Assembly (NCBI RefSeq): GCF_014298075.1
Contig: NZ_CP060418.1
Span: forward strand, 2,480,001-2,544,000
Length of the DNA: 64,000 nucleotides
DNA from: Enterobacter sp. JUb54
GTDB taxonomy: Bacteria > Pseudomonadota > Gammaproteobacteria > Enterobacterales > Enterobacteriaceae
Direction: 5' to 3'
The notes beneath the pieces were generated by a model. That model did no database searches. It saw only the letters and a list, made by a program, of their open reading frames with translations, and was not told the DNA's origin. This document shows positions 48,114 to 57,729 of this stretch, one piece after another; position 1 is the first letter of the stretch; every line of letters starts with the position of its first letter. Position numbers and translations under genes: made by a program.

Positions 48114-48755
48114 TTGCAGCATAATAAAATCCTTATCCGTCAACTTGGCCTGCAACCTTATGAACCTGTCTCGCAGGCAATGCATGACTTTACCGACATC
48201 CGCGATGAGACAACCCTGGATGAAATCTGGCTGGTAGAACATCACCCGGTCTTTACCCAGGGCCAGGCAGGAAAAGCCGAACACGTTCTGGTTCCCGGTG
48301 ATATCCCGGTGATTCAAAGCGACCGCGGCGGTCAGGTCACCTATCACGGGCCGGGACAGCAGGTGATGTACGTCCTGCTGAATCTCAAGCGCCGCAAGCT
48401 TGGCGTACGCGAGCTGGTGACGCTGCTGGAGCAAACCGTCGTTAACACCCTCGCGGAGTACCAGATAGCATCACATCCGCGCGCTGATGCCCCTGGCGTC
48501 TATGTCGGTGAGCAAAAAATCTGTTCGCTTGGCTTACGCATCCGTAAGGGATGCTCATTCCATGGCCTGGCGTTGAATATCGCCATGGACCTGGCACCGT
48601 TCCAGCGCATCAACCCCTGCGGATATGCCGGCATGGAGATGGCGCAGATGCGTCAGTGGCAGCCCGATATCACACCGTCAATGGTGGCCCCCCATCTGGT
48701 AACCAGCCTGCTGGCCTTGCTCGACCATCCGCCACATGAGTTTGTGACCGCGTAA
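48114..48755 (+). CDS. lipB: Octanoyl-[acyl carrier protein]:protein N-octanoyltransferase LipB
   Basis: LipB transfers octanoate from ACP to lipoyl domains, the first step of lipoate synthesis; LipA (50038) then inserts sulfur. The 213-residue protein has the [12 protein letters not shown] motif, catalytic Lys in [10 protein letters not shown]'s neighbourhood ([12 protein letters not shown]) and active Cys in [11 protein letters not shown]. The start is TTG at 48114 with GGAG upstream, as in E. coli. A stem-loop (TTGCGCCC-TCCG-GGGCGCAA, 48770-48789) follows. Confidence 0.96.
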   Translation: MQHNKILIRQLGLQPYEPVSQAMHDFTDIRDETTLDEIWLVEHHPVFTQGQAGKAEHVLVPGDIPVIQSDRGGQVTYHGPGQQVMYVLLNLKRRKLGVRELVTLLEQTVVNTLAEYQIASHPRADAPGVYVGEQKICSLGLRIRKGCSFHGLALNIAMDLAPFQRINPCGYAGMEMAQMRQWQPDITPSMVAPHLVTSLLALLDHPPHEFVTA

Positions 48756-48898
48756 TCATTTTTCTCTCTTTGCGCCCTCCGGGGCGCAATATCCTGCCAT
48801 CATTTCTCGTTAAGTCATTATATTTGCAATTAAATGCCACTCACGACCGAGCGACTGACCGCTATACTTGCGCTATGCACGATCACAGGAATCACTGA

Positions 48899-49867
48899 GT
48901 GGACAATAATAAGCCTTCACCCGAATTACCCATACCGCAGGAGCGACATCACGACCGCCAGGTACTGCGTGTATTACGCAATGTGGATCTGAACCTGCTG
49001 ACTATTTTTGAAGCGGTGTATGTTCATAAGGGCATCGTTAATGCCGCAAAAGTCCTGAATATCACCCCCTCAGCCATCAGCCAGTCGATTAACAAACTTC
49101 GCACCCTCTTCCCCGACCCGCTGTTTATCCGTAAAGGTCAGGGCGTCACGCCCACGGCTTACGCCACCCACCTTCACCAGTACATCAGTCAGGGGATGGA
49201 GTCGTTCCTGAGCGCGCTGGATTTGGCCGGCAGCGCCCATCAGCAACGCGTCATTACCGTGGCGACCTCGCCGAACATCGGGGCCTTAATCCTTCCCGAT
49301 ATCGCTAAGGTGCTGAAACAGCACTTTCCGCAAGTGCTGCTGCATAACGTCGCCATTACCGATGCCACCAGCCAGCTGAATCAACGTCAGGTTGATCTAC
49401 TGATCGACAGCTTTGCCCACAGCGGCCAGCTTATCGCCCATCATCTGCTGTTTCAGGATCGACTGGTGATGTACTGCCGGGAGGGACATCCGGTTCTGCA
49501 GATGCCGTTGAGCGATGAGAACCTGCAGCGCTATGAGTTTGCGCTGATCCTGCCGGAAGGCCAGCGTTACCCCGCCATCCACCGTCAGTTGCAGGAGCAT
49601 CTGGGGGATCGCCGCTGTGGCTTCAGTAGTTACAATCTGTTTACCCAGGCGGCTATGATCGGCCACAGCGATATGCTTGGCCTGATGCCGGAACGCATGT
49701 TTGCCATGATGTCGCAGACCTGGCCGCTTGTGGCGATCGACTACCCACGCCTGCAGCAGGAACGTATTGATGTCTCGCTGCATTACAACCGGCTCAGCGC
49801 CCAGGAATCGTTGCTGAATGACATTATCGAGACGGTCCGTCAGGCGTTCCGCCAGGAAAACCCGTGA
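48899..49867 (+). CDS. ybeF: LysR-family transcriptional regulator YbeF
   Basis: A 322-residue LysR-type regulator of unknown target, lying between lipB and lipA as in E. coli. The helix-turn-helix is at about residues 45-65 (AKVLNITPSAISQSINKLR), preceded by NVDLNLLTIFEAVY, and the rest is the LysR substrate-binding domain. The start is GTG at 48899 with AGGAA eight bases before. It shares its fold and the Ile-Thr-Pro-Ser-Ala recognition helix with the ybdO product at the other end of the window, but they are clearly different proteins. Confidence 0.9.
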   Translation: MDNNKPSPELPIPQERHHDRQVLRVLRNVDLNLLTIFEAVYVHKGIVNAAKVLNITPSAISQSINKLRTLFPDPLFIRKGQGVTPTAYATHLHQYISQGMESFLSALDLAGSAHQQRVITVATSPNIGALILPDIAKVLKQHFPQVLLHNVAITDATSQLNQRQVDLLIDSFAHSGQLIAHHLLFQDRLVMYCREGHPVLQMPLSDENLQRYEFALILPEGQRYPAIHRQLQEHLGDRRCGFSSYNLFTQAAMIGHSDMLGLMPERMFAMMSQTWPLVAIDYPRLQQERIDVSLHYNRLSAQESLLNDIIETVRQAFRQENP

Positions 49868-50037
49868 GGGGAAGCAGAAAACAACAACTATTTTACAATT
49901 TGCCGAACGGGCAGGCTGCTTTCTGTCCCGTTTCGATGATATACTGCCTGTCCTTAATTCAAAAATAGTTGATAAATACAACATTTCCTTGAATTGATTC
50001 GCTTTCTTTCGTGACTCGCAACTGGAACACGCACGCT

Positions 50038-51003
50038 ATGAGTAAACCCATTGTGATGGAACGCGGTGTTAAGTACCGCGACGCCGATAAAATGGCCCTT
50101 ATCCCGGTGAAAAACGTGGCAACTGAGCGTGAAGCTCTGCTCAGAAAACCGGAATGGATGAAAATCAAACTTCCGGCTGACTCATCCCGTATCCAGGGTA
50201 TCAAAGCAGCGATGCGTAAGAACGGCCTGCACTCCGTGTGCGAAGAAGCATCTTGCCCAAACCTGGCGGAGTGCTTCAACCACGGTACCGCAACCTTTAT
50301 GATCCTCGGCGCGATTTGTACCCGCCGTTGCCCGTTCTGCGACGTCGCCCACGGCCGCCCGGTTACACCGGATGCCAATGAACCGCAGAAACTGGCGCAA
50401 ACCATCGCCGACATGGCGCTGCGCTATGTCGTTGTAACCTCCGTTGACCGCGATGACCTGCGCGATGGTGGTGCTCAGCACTTTGCCGATTGCATCAGCG
50501 CGATCCGTGAGAAAAACCCGACGATCAAGATTGAGACTCTGGTCCCTGACTTCCGTGGCCGTATGGATCGTGCGTTGGATATCCTCACCGTGACGCCGCC
50601 AGACGTGTTTAACCACAACCTGGAAAACGTGCCGCGTCTGTATCGTCAGGTGCGTCCGGGCGCTGATTACAACTGGTCGCTGAAACTGCTGGAGCGTTTT
50701 AAAGAAGCGCACCCGGAGATCCCGACCAAATCAGGCCTGATGGTGGGTCTTGGCGAAACCAACGAAGAGATCATCGAGGTCATGCGTGACCTGCGCCGTC
50801 ATGGCGTTACCATGCTCACCCTGGGTCAGTACCTGCAGCCGAGCCGTCACCACCTGCCGGTTCAGCGTTACGTCAGCCCGGATGAGTTTGAAGAGATGAA
50901 AGCCGAAGCGCTGGCAATGGGCTTCACCCATGCGGCCTGTGGCCCGTTCGTGCGCTCTTCCTACCACGCCGACCTGCAAGCCAAAGGGATGGAAGTGAAG
51001 TAA
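50038..51003 (+). CDS. lipA: Lipoyl synthase LipA
   Basis: LipA is a radical-SAM enzyme that inserts two sulfurs into octanoylated domains. The 321-residue protein has the auxiliary cluster motif C(x4)C(x5)C ([12 protein letters not shown]) and the radical-SAM motif CTRRCPFC, and ends with the RSSYHAD segment that ligates the auxiliary cluster. The start [10 protein letters not shown] at 50038 matches the family. Its substrate comes from LipB encoded two genes upstream. Confidence 0.98.
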   Translation: MSKPIVMERGVKYRDADKMALIPVKNVATEREALLRKPEWMKIKLPADSSRIQGIKAAMRKNGLHSVCEEASCPNLAECFNHGTATFMILGAICTRRCPFCDVAHGRPVTPDANEPQKLAQTIADMALRYVVVTSVDRDDLRDGGAQHFADCISAIREKNPTIKIETLVPDFRGRMDRALDILTVTPPDVFNHNLENVPRLYRQVRPGADYNWSLKLLERFKEAHPEIPTKSGLMVGLGETNEEIIEVMRDLRRHGVTMLTLGQYLQPSRHHLPVQRYVSPDEFEEMKAEALAMGFTHAACGPFVRSSYHADLQAKGMEVK

Positions 51004-51019
51004 CCTTCACCGCGTCCTT

Positions 51020-51049
51020 ACCGCTGCGTGAAGCCTTTCGCGCAGCGGT
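51020..51049 (+). terminator. Probable lipA terminator stem
   Basis: ACCGCTGCG and CGCAGCGGT form a perfect nine-pair stem with a twelve-base loop, followed by CTGTCTTCCCCTT, which is only moderately T-rich. Confidence 0.5.
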
Positions 51050-51234
51050 CTGTCTTCCCCTTCCCGTTTACCGCCTCCCTGTAACACCTGGTTGCATTTT
51101 TGGGCCTTCAGCCTTCATCTTTACCGACACGCGGCCATAAAAAAGGCCACAGCGGTTTGCGCTGCAGCCTCTTCTGACGTTCAGGCTCATGCCTGACGGT
51201 TACACCTTCCCGTCGTCGGGGAACGCGCCTTTAA

Positions 51235-51441
51235 TTACTCTTTATGAGAGAGTTTCTGTGCCGGAGCTTCTGCTTCCGCACTGGTTTTTTTCGCACTATC
51301 ATCGTCATCATTCATGGCTTTTTTGAAGCCTTTGATAGCGGAACCCAGGTCTCCACCCAGCGTACGTAATTTTTTGGTACCAAACACTAAGATAATCAGT
51401 GCTGCGACCACCAGCAGTTTGGTAATACTAATCTCACCCAT
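51235..51441 (-). CDS. tatE: Twin-arginine translocase subunit TatE
   Basis: TatE is a TatA paralogue that can join the Tat protein export channel. The 68-residue protein has the N-terminal membrane helix ([24 protein letters not shown]), the amphipathic helix after the FGTKKL hinge and an acidic/charged tail ([16 protein letters not shown]). It is downstream of ybeM on the minus strand with 130 bases between, and converges on lipA. Confidence 0.95.
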   Translation of the reverse strand: MGEISITKLLVVAALIILVFGTKKLRTLGGDLGSAIKGFKKAMNDDDDSAKKTSAEAEAPAQKLSHKE

Positions 51442-51571
51442 AGCTTACAACCTTCTTCTCTAATACACGCTGCGAATACGCCATCATACACGCGAACAAT
51501 TAACGGCTATTTGACGCGCGGACACAATAGCAATCTGTAACAAGGTGAATCAAGCCTTGTTTAAAAAAACG

Positions 51572-52360
51572 TCACAATAATTGCGGTGGCGCAAAGCGCC
51601 GGTTCATTAAGACCGGCAAACGTTCGCGTACCTGGCGGAGCACCTCGCCAGACAGCTCGGCGACAATCATCTGCGGCCGGTCCGTCGCCCCTGCGAGCGT
51701 CATCCCCAACGGGTCGACAATCCGGCTTTGGCCGATATTACGGGTGCCGCACTCTCCTGCCGCCACCAGGTAACAGGTCGTATCCAGCGCCCTGGCCGCC
51801 AGTAGCGTAGTCCAGTGATGCTCTTTCATCGGCCCACGCACCCACGCCGTCGGTAATACCAGCACGTCTGCCCCCTTCAGCGCCAACGCTAACGCCAGCT
51901 CAGGGAAGCGTAGATCGTAGCAGGTCATCAGGCCAACCCGCATCCCGTCAACCTCAATCAGCGGAGGGATCTGCTGGCCCGCATCGACAAGACGCGACTC
52001 CTGCATCGAAAAGGCATCATAGAGATGGAGCTTCTGGTACTGCGCGATAACCTCACCCTGACGTATCGCCACCAGCGTGTTGGTTGCTCGTCCTTCACCA
52101 GAAGGGACATGCACCGTCAGCACCGTGGTGAGCGCGTTGTTTCGGCTCTCCTCGCACAGCTGCTGCAGAAAGCCCCCATCGATCTCCTGTGCCGATTTAA
52201 CCGACAAATCAGGATCGCTATCGTCACGAGCCAGTAATGCTTCCGGTAAAACCAGCATGGATACGCCCTGCCCGGCCGCCTGCTTCATCAACTCTACGCA
52301 GGTTTGCGCATTGGTTTTCCAGTCCGGCGTGACGGCAAATTGTCCAGCAGCAGCCAACAT
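51572..52360 (-). CDS. ybeM: Deaminated glutathione amidase (nitrilase superfamily), YbeM
   Basis: A 262-residue carbon-nitrogen hydrolase with an intact Glu-Lys-Cys triad: Glu in VLPEALL (about 40), Lys in [11 protein letters not shown] (about 109) and Cys in [10 protein letters not shown] (about 146). Nit1-type relatives, including an E. coli YbeM, hydrolyse deaminated glutathione, a metabolite-repair role. In E. coli K-12 the gene is, from memory, disrupted; here it reads full length. GGGGAG six bases before ATG supports the start. It is divergent from crcB. Confidence 0.88.
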   Translation of the reverse strand: MLAAAGQFAVTPDWKTNAQTCVELMKQAAGQGVSMLVLPEALLARDDSDPDLSVKSAQEIDGGFLQQLCEESRNNALTTVLTVHVPSGEGRATNTLVAIRQGEVIAQYQKLHLYDAFSMQESRLVDAGQQIPPLIEVDGMRVGLMTCYDLRFPELALALALKGADVLVLPTAWVRGPMKEHHWTTLLAARALDTTCYLVAAGECGTRNIGQSRIVDPLGMTLAGATDRPQMIVAELSGEVLRQVRERLPVLMNRRFAPPQLL

Positions 52361-52448
52361 CGTTGTCTCCCCTCAGGTATTTCGTAGCCAGCCACGCAGT
52401 GTGCGCGCTACACTCGTTCCTATATTAACTAATTAGCAGGGAATGAGT

Positions 52449-52829
52449 GTGTCACAACTACTTTTAGCCGTTTTTGTTGGTGGCGGCACCGGCAGCGTGT
52501 TGCGCTGGTGGCTAGGTATGAAGTTCAATCCAATGCATCATGCGATTCCCATCGGTACGCTGACGGCGAACCTTCTGGGCGCGTTTATCATTGGTGCCGG
52601 GCTGGCATGGTTTAACCGCCTGACCGACATTGACCCGATGTGGAAGCTGCTGATCACCACCGGATTCTGCGGCGGGCTGACCACCTTTTCTACCTTCTCC
52701 GCAGAAGTCGTGTTCCTGCTGCAACAGGGCCGCTTCAGCTGGGCGCTGCTCAATATCGTGGTCAATTTATTAGGCTCATTTGCCATGACCGCGGCGGCAT
52801 TCTGGATCTTTTCCCACGCCAGTCGCTGA
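52449..52829 (+). CDS. crcB: Fluoride ion channel CrcB (Fluc)
   Basis: CrcB is a dual-topology fluoride exporter of the inner membrane. The 126-residue protein has four membrane helices and the [13 protein letters not shown] motif that lines the pore. I chose GTG 52449 over ATG 52443: AGGG lies seven bases before the GTG but directly against the ATG, and the GTG product matches E. coli (xQLLLAVF). I looked for a fluoride riboswitch upstream and saw none. A terminator shared with cspE follows. Confidence 0.94.
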   Translation: MSQLLLAVFVGGGTGSVLRWWLGMKFNPMHHAIPIGTLTANLLGAFIIGAGLAWFNRLTDIDPMWKLLITTGFCGGLTTFSTFSAEVVFLLQQGRFSWALLNIVVNLLGSFAMTAAAFWIFSHASR

Positions 52830-52841
52830 CAACAGGCAAAA

Positions 52842-52866
52842 AAAAACCCGCTAAAAGCGGGTTTTT
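52842..52866. terminator. Bidirectional terminator between crcB and cspE
   Basis: AAAAACCCGC-TAAAA-GCGGGTTTTT, a perfect stem between converging genes, with an extra A run on one side. Confidence 0.93.
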
Positions 52867-52886
52867 ATATTCTACTGACGCAATGC

Positions 52887-53096
52887 TTAGATAGCGTTTA
52901 CGTTTGCAGCAGAAGGGCCTTTGGCACCGTTAGTGATTTCGAACTCTACACGCTGACCTTCAGCCAGAGTTTTGAAACCGTTGGACTGGATTGCAGAGAA
53001 ATGTACGAATACATCTTTGCTGCCATCTTCCGGAGTAATGAAACCGAATCCTTTGGACTCATTAAACCACTTAACGTTACCTTTAATCTTAGACAT
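52887..53096 (-). CDS. cspE: Cold-shock-family RNA chaperone CspE
   Basis: CspE is a constitutively made cold-shock-domain protein that melts RNA structures and acts as an antiterminator. The 69-residue protein has RNP1 (KGFGFI) and RNP2 (VFVHF) motifs within a single OB fold. ATG 53096 gives the family start [12 protein letters not shown]; the frame is open upstream through the leader, which is not conserved protein. The leader holds a short GACAC/GTGTC hairpin (53122-53137). Confidence 0.97.
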   Translation of the reverse strand: MSKIKGNVKWFNESKGFGFITPEDGSKDVFVHFSAIQSNGFKTLAEGQRVEFEITNGAKGPSAANVNAI

Positions 53097-53290
53097 CAAA
53101 ATTACCTTTATATGAAAAAAAGACACTAATCTGTGTCGGACACCAGTACACCAATTGCAGTGCCTTTTGTCCAGCCTAACTTTGTTAAAAAGTGACAAAA
53201 GTCGCTATCTTTTTTAGTGGGCCACGCCTTAGTTGTTGTTTTTGCACAGGAGTGACGGTTTATCTCTTTTACTGCTAAGTTATGCCAGAT

Positions 53291-53866
53291 TTAAAACTGA
53301 ATACGGGCCCACGCGAAGTAAACGTTGCCGTTATTATAGGTGCCGGGGATATAGGTCATCTGGAAAGTAGCAGGGCCATAACCAATTGATGCCAAAGGTA
53401 ATATTACCGGGATTGGAATGTAGTTCCAGTTGTCTCGTGCCGTCACGCCCAGCGTGTAGCCGAGGCCCAGATGGAAGTTTTCGTCCGCCAACGGGCGCCA
53501 GGTTTTTTCCCAGCCGTAGCCGCCGATGGGCTCCCATTTGTTATATGAGTCTTTAAACGCCATCAGGTACAGGCCATGCCAGTTACCTTTGTCATCCCAA
53601 CGCGTTACACCAAACCCCGCCCCCCAGGGACGTTCGTTGTACTTATCGGTTTTTTCTTTGTCGTAAGCGAAGCGGGCATGCCAGGTGATCGCGGGAACAT
53701 ACAGATCGTAGTGCTCAGGTTCCTGCCAGGTTTGCGCCACGTTATTGCTTAAGGTGGTGTACCCGTCGCTAATCGTCGAACTAAACGACGCATTCGCCGC
53801 GCGGCAAGAGAGCAAGATCCCAAGGAGAACGAGGAAAAACGGTACGATCTGACGTTGTTTCAACAC
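53291..53866 (-). CDS. pagP: Lipid A palmitoyltransferase PagP
   Basis: PagP is an eight-strand outer-membrane barrel that moves palmitate from phospholipid to lipid A, increasing resistance to cationic peptides. The barrel part is strongly conserved ([22 protein letters not shown] with the catalytic His; [11 protein letters not shown] with the catalytic Asp-Ser; terminal ARIQF). The N-terminus diverges from E. coli. I chose GTG 53866, giving 191 residues and a signal peptide ending AANA; GTG 53899 and TTG 53863 are alternatives and no ribosome site decides. Confidence 0.93.
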   Translation of the reverse strand: MLKQRQIVPFFLVLLGILLSCRAANASFSSTISDGYTTLSNNVAQTWQEPEHYDLYVPAITWHARFAYDKEKTDKYNERPWGAGFGVTRWDDKGNWHGLYLMAFKDSYNKWEPIGGYGWEKTWRPLADENFHLGLGYTLGVTARDNWNYIPIPVILPLASIGYGPATFQMTYIPGTYNNGNVYFAWARIQF

Positions 53867-54045
53867 TATTTTATTACCAATGTCTATGCTAGAGCTCACA
53901 AAGATAACAAGTGTAAACTTGATATTACCTTAACGAAACCAGGCAAATTCCTGTTTTTGCCTCGAGAAAACCCCCGCATTCGTTTTTCGCATTTTGTGAT
54001 GATCGCCTCCCCTTCGTTGATGAGCACCGGGTTCTCATCGATTTA

Positions 54046-54059
54046 TTGATTTGCATCAG
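54046..54059 (+). promoter_or_regulatory. FNR-like site upstream of dcuC
   Basis: TTGAT-TTGC-ATCAG differs from the FNR consensus at one base. It lies ~100 bases before dcuC, an anaerobically induced gene in E. coli. Confidence 0.65.
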
Positions 54060-54156
54060 CATGTTTAGCCCATTTTTTCGGCACATTCGCTCACTTAATT
54101 TTTTCTTCAGTTTATTTATTAGCAGATTCTTTTGGTTAAGGGCTTAGGGGTAAATA

Positions 54157-55527
54157 ATGCTTACGCTAGTTGAAATCCTCATTGGGATTGTGGTCATTGT
54201 GGGGGTGGCCCGCTATATCATCAAAGGGTACTCCGCCACCGGCGTGCTGTTTGTTGGCGGTTTGACACTGCTGATCGTCAGCGCGTTGATGGGACATAAG
54301 ATTTTACCGGGTGAGACAAAAAGCACCGGTTATTCCGCCACGGATATTATCGAATACGTCAAAATCCTGTTGATGAGCCGTGGCGGCGATCTCGGCATGA
54401 TGATCATGATGCTCTGCGGATTTGCCACCTATATGACCCATATTGGCGCCAACGACATGGTGGTCAAGCTGGCCTCAAAACCGCTGCGCTACATTAACTC
54501 TCCCTATCTGCTGATGATTGCGGCCTACTTCGTGGCCTGCCTGATGTCGCTGGCCGTCTCATCGGCCACCGGCCTTGGCGTATTGCTGATGGCAACCCTG
54601 TTCCCGGTCATGGTTAACGTCGGGATCAGTCGTGGCGCCGCCGCCGCCATTTGCGCCTCGCCGGCCGCGATTATTCTCTCGCCGACCTCTGGTGACGTAG
54701 TGCTGGCCGCCAAAGCGGCGGAAATGCCGTTAATCGACTTCGCATTTAAAACCACCCTGCCAATTTCCATCGTCGCGATTATCAGCATGGCCATCGCCCA
54801 CTTCTTCTGGCAGCGCTATCTGGATAAAAAAGAGAACGTCGTTCATGAAATGCTCGATGTGAATGAAATCACCACCACCGCCCCTTCCTTCTATGCCCTG
54901 CTGCCGTTTACGCCGATTATCGGCGTGCTGATTTTTGACGGCAAATGGGGTCCGGAGCTGCATATTATCGCCATTCTGGTAATCTGCATGCTGCTGGCGG
55001 CGGTGCTGGAATTCTTCCGCGGTTTCAATACGCAAAACGTCTTCGCGGGGCTGGAAGTCGCCTACCGTGGGATGGCCGATGCGTTTGCCGGCGTGGTCAT
55101 GCTGTTAGTCGCCGCTGGGGTCTTCGCCCAGGGGCTGAGCACCATCGGCTTTATTAACAGCCTGATTTCCATTGCCACCTCGTTTGGTTCGGCGAGCATT
55201 ATTCTGATGCTGGTGCTGGTGATCCTCACCATGCTTGCAGCCATGACCACCGGTTCTGGTAACGCCCCGTTCTACGCCTTCGTGGAGATGATCCCCAAGC
55301 TGGCCCACTCGTCGGGCATCAACCCGGCCTACCTGTCGATTCCGATGCTGCAGGCCTCCAACCTCGGCCGCACGATTTCACCGGTTTCTGGTGTCGTGGT
55401 AGCGGTGGCCGGCATGGCGAAAATATCGCCGTTTGAAGTGGTGAAACGCACCTCCGTTCCGGTGATCGTCGGGCTGATAGTGGTGATTATCGCCACCGAA
55501 GTGCTGGTCCCCGGCAGCGCCATGTAA
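54157..55527 (+). CDS. dcuC: Anaerobic C4-dicarboxylate transporter DcuC
   Basis: DcuC exports succinate during fermentation and exchanges C4-dicarboxylates. The 456-residue protein has about twelve membrane segments and the DcuC-family stretches AAAAICASPAAIILSPTSGDVV and TTGSGNAPFYAFVEMIPKL. It is slightly shorter than E. coli DcuC at the C-terminus. It is divergent from pagP, has an FNR-like site upstream and a strong terminator downstream. The next gene is rna; the citrate genes found here in E. coli are absent. Confidence 0.95.
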   Translation: MLTLVEILIGIVVIVGVARYIIKGYSATGVLFVGGLTLLIVSALMGHKILPGETKSTGYSATDIIEYVKILLMSRGGDLGMMIMMLCGFATYMTHIGANDMVVKLASKPLRYINSPYLLMIAAYFVACLMSLAVSSATGLGVLLMATLFPVMVNVGISRGAAAAICASPAAIILSPTSGDVVLAAKAAEMPLIDFAFKTTLPISIVAIISMAIAHFFWQRYLDKKENVVHEMLDVNEITTTAPSFYALLPFTPIIGVLIFDGKWGPELHIIAILVICMLLAAVLEFFRGFNTQNVFAGLEVAYRGMADAFAGVVMLLVAAGVFAQGLSTIGFINSLISIATSFGSASIILMLVLVILTMLAAMTTGSGNAPFYAFVEMIPKLAHSSGINPAYLSIPMLQASNLGRTISPVSGVVVAVAGMAKISPFEVVKRTSVPVIVGLIVVIIATEVLVPGSAM

Positions 55528-55535
55528 TAAACGCG

Positions 55536-55561
55536 AAAAGGCGCCAGCAGGCGCCTTTTTT
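55536..55561 (+). terminator. dcuC terminator
   Basis: AAAAGGCGCC-AGCA-GGCGCCTTTTTT, nine bases after the dcuC stop. Confidence 0.92.
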
Positions 55562-55612
55562 GTGCTTTAATATTTTCCTGTAAATCATTGTCATCCACCA
55601 CCAGGAATAAAC

Positions 55613-56410
55613 ATGTTCAGGAAGGAATTCGCCGCCCTTGCCCTCTTATTAACGGCAACCCAGGCCGGTGCTGAACCGCTCACCGCAACGCAATATGGCG
55701 ATTTTGACCGCTACGTGCTGGCTTTGTCATGGCAAACGGGGTTCTGCCAGAGCATGCATGACCGCAACCGCAGCGAACCAGAAGAGTGCCGTTTGCAGCA
55801 GGAGCTGCCCAACAAAGCCGATTTCTTGACGGTTCACGGTCTCTGGCCGGGGCTACCGAAATCCGTTGCGGCCCGTGGGGTTGACGAGCGACGCTGGATG
55901 CGTTTTGGTTGTGCCACGCGCCCGGTGCCCAATATGCCGGAAGTGAAAGGCAGTAAAAAATGCCAGGCCGCCGAGACCGGCTTGTCGCTGGAGATGGCCA
56001 ACAAACTCAATAGCGTGATGCCCGGTGCTGGCGGCAACTCGTGCCTTGAGCGGTACGAATACGCCAAACACGGCGTCTGTTTTGGTTTCGACCCCGATAG
56101 CTACTTCGGGACCATGGTGCGCCTTGATGAAGACGTGAAACGCAGTTCGCTGGGCGCTTTCCTGGTGAAACACTACGGGCAAAAGGTCAGCCGTGACGAC
56201 TTCTATGCGGCAATCGCCCAGACCTACGGTAAGCAAAGCGTCAAAGCATTCAAACTAACCTGTAACGGCAATCCGTCCTATCTGACCGAAATACAAATCG
56301 CCATCAAAGCGACCGCCATCAACCAGCCCCTCTCTGCCGACGCCTTCCTGCCCCAGCCACACCCGGGGAATTGCGGCCAGCAGTTTATTATAGATAAAGC
56401 CGGTAACTGA
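55613..56410 (+). CDS. rna: Ribonuclease I (T2 family)
   Basis: RNase I is a periplasmic, nonspecific T2-family ribonuclease. The 265-residue precursor has a signal peptide ending about AGA (residue 20) and both catalytic conserved motifs: FLTVHGLWPG with its His, and YEYAKHGVCFGF with Glu-x-x-Lys-His. Eight or more Cys residues are placed for disulfides. The C-terminus matches E. coli (PQPHPGNCG..FIIDKAGN). rnk follows on the same strand. Confidence 0.96.
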   Translation: MFRKEFAALALLLTATQAGAEPLTATQYGDFDRYVLALSWQTGFCQSMHDRNRSEPEECRLQQELPNKADFLTVHGLWPGLPKSVAARGVDERRWMRFGCATRPVPNMPEVKGSKKCQAAETGLSLEMANKLNSVMPGAGGNSCLERYEYAKHGVCFGFDPDSYFGTMVRLDEDVKRSSLGAFLVKHYGQKVSRDDFYAAIAQTYGKQSVKAFKLTCNGNPSYLTEIQIAIKATAINQPLSADAFLPQPHPGNCGQQFIIDKAGN

Positions 56411-56527
56411 CCGCAGCGCGGGTAACCTGAACGGATAAATGTCAGCATCACCTCACACTGAACGTGAGTTAATGTGCGTTTAATCACTTCAAACTACCGA
56501 CAAGTCTCAGTATGATGGGAAGACATT

Positions 56528-56560
56528 AACCCTTGCCCTTTTCGGTGAGGGTTTTCTTTT
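56528..56560 (+). terminator. Hairpin between rna and rnk
   Basis: AACCCTTGCC-CTTTTC-GGTGAGGGTT (two wobble pairs) followed by TTCTTTT. It fits an intrinsic terminator for rna but lies only 34 bases before rnk, so it would sit in the rnk leader if transcription starts upstream. Confidence 0.6.
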
Positions 56561-56593
56561 ACGGACAGGTTCCTGGATAACATGGAGTATGCG

Positions 56594-57004
56594 ATGACCA
56601 GACCCGCAATCATCATTAATGAGCTTGATGCCGAACGCATCGACAAGCTGCTGGAGCAGCCGGCTTATGCCAATTCCCCGGTCGCAGACGCGCTGAACGA
56701 CGAACTGGATCGCGCACAGATGCTGGCACCGGCGGCGATGCCGCACGATGTTGTCAGTATGAACAGCAAAGTCAGATTCCGTGATTTGACCAGCGGTGAA
56801 GAACGCGTGCGGACATTGGTGTTTCCTTCGCAGGTCACCGATAGCGCCACTCAGCTTTCGGTGCTCGCCCCCGTCGGCGCAGCGCTGCTCGGGCTGAAAG
56901 TCGGCAGCACCATTCACTGGGAATTACCAGGTGGCGCCGCGGCACACCTTGAGGTGCTCGAGCTGCTGTACCAGCCAGAAGCCGCCGGTGAGTTTCATCG
57001 TTAA
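56594..57004 (+). CDS. rnk: Nucleoside diphosphate kinase regulator Rnk
   Basis: Rnk is a GreA/GreB-like protein that binds RNA polymerase; it was first found as a regulator of nucleoside diphosphate kinase. The 136-residue protein has a short N-terminal coiled region and a C-terminal FKBP-like GreA domain ([25 protein letters not shown]). ATG 56594 has GGAG six bases upstream, so it is chosen over ATG 56582. It lacks the acidic finger tip of true Gre factors, as in the family. Confidence 0.94.
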   Translation: MTRPAIIINELDAERIDKLLEQPAYANSPVADALNDELDRAQMLAPAAMPHDVVSMNSKVRFRDLTSGEERVRTLVFPSQVTDSATQLSVLAPVGAALLGLKVGSTIHWELPGGAAAHLEVLELLYQPEAAGEFHR

Positions 57005-57214
57005 TTCCTCCGCTGCCTGAAGCATTACGCTTTATTCAGAGGATGCCCTGCATCCTCTTTCTGCCTCTCGTTTCTGCCCCTCTCCTTGCCCCTACTGACG
57101 CCTGACAAAATTTTACGCCCCTTTGCGCCTGAGCCGACAGTTTTGCGACCTGAATGACACTATAAGCTTGTATAATGTGTTGATATAGAAACAGTCGAAC
57201 AAGGAGGAATGCAT

Positions 57215-57643
57215 ATGTATAACACTATCATTATGCCGGTTGATGTTTTTGAGATGGAGTTGAGCGACAAGGCCGTCCGCCACGCGGAGTTTTTGGCCCA
57301 GCAGGACGGAATTATTCACCTGCTCCACGTATTACCCGGGTCGTCCAGCTTCACGATGAGCCGCTTTACCGCCGATCTGCGTCGCTTTGAAGAGCATTTA
57401 CAGCACGAGGCGGAGACCCGGCTGAAAACTATGGCCGGTCATTTCAGCATCGACCCTTCGCGGATAAAAATGCACGTCCGTTTTGGCAACGTGCGCGATA
57501 TGGTGAACGAGCTGGCGAACGAAATTAAAGCCGATGTGGTGGTGATTGGTTCCCGCAATCCGTCAATCAGTACCCATCTGCTCGGCTCTAATGCCTCGAG
57601 CGTTATTCGCCACGCCCATATTCCGGTGATGGTGGTCAGATAA
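57215..57643 (+). CDS. uspG: Universal stress protein G
   Basis: A 142-residue cytoplasmic UspA-fold protein (UP12) that is induced under stress and can be autophosphorylated or adenylylated in E. coli. The ATP-binding motif GxxGx9GSxxS appears as [28 protein letters not shown] lies seven bases before ATG 57215 but only one before ATG 57209, which decides the start. A TATAAT at 57171-57176 could be the -10. Confidence 0.94.
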   Translation: MYNTIIMPVDVFEMELSDKAVRHAEFLAQQDGIIHLLHVLPGSSSFTMSRFTADLRRFEEHLQHEAETRLKTMAGHFSIDPSRIKMHVRFGNVRDMVNELANEIKADVVVIGSRNPSISTHLLGSNASSVIRHAHIPVMVVR

Positions 57644-57672
57644 GCGTCTCCGCGCTGACCAGAAAGAAAAGA

Positions 57673-57700
57673 AAAGAGGCTACCCATGGGTAGCCTCTTT
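57673..57700 (-). terminator. ahpF terminator (also faces uspG)
   Basis: AAAGAGGCTACCC and GGGTAGCCTCTTT form a thirteen-pair palindrome. On the minus strand it is followed by a TTTTCTTTTCTTTCT tract, so it suits the ahpCF transcript; on the plus strand the T tail is short. Confidence 0.85.
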
Positions 57701-57729
57701 GATATGCAGGTATAGTCTTACGCTTTTTT

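Noticed and set aside
52361-52448. A fluoride riboswitch before crcB
   Set aside because: The 88-base gap to ybeM shows no conserved fluoride-aptamer pseudoknot pattern.
53900-53960. A PhoP-box-like direct repeat (AGTTTA, TGTTAT) upstream of pagP
   Set aside because: The hexamers are four bases apart, not five, and the second is a poor match. PhoP control is likely from the family but not shown by this sequence.
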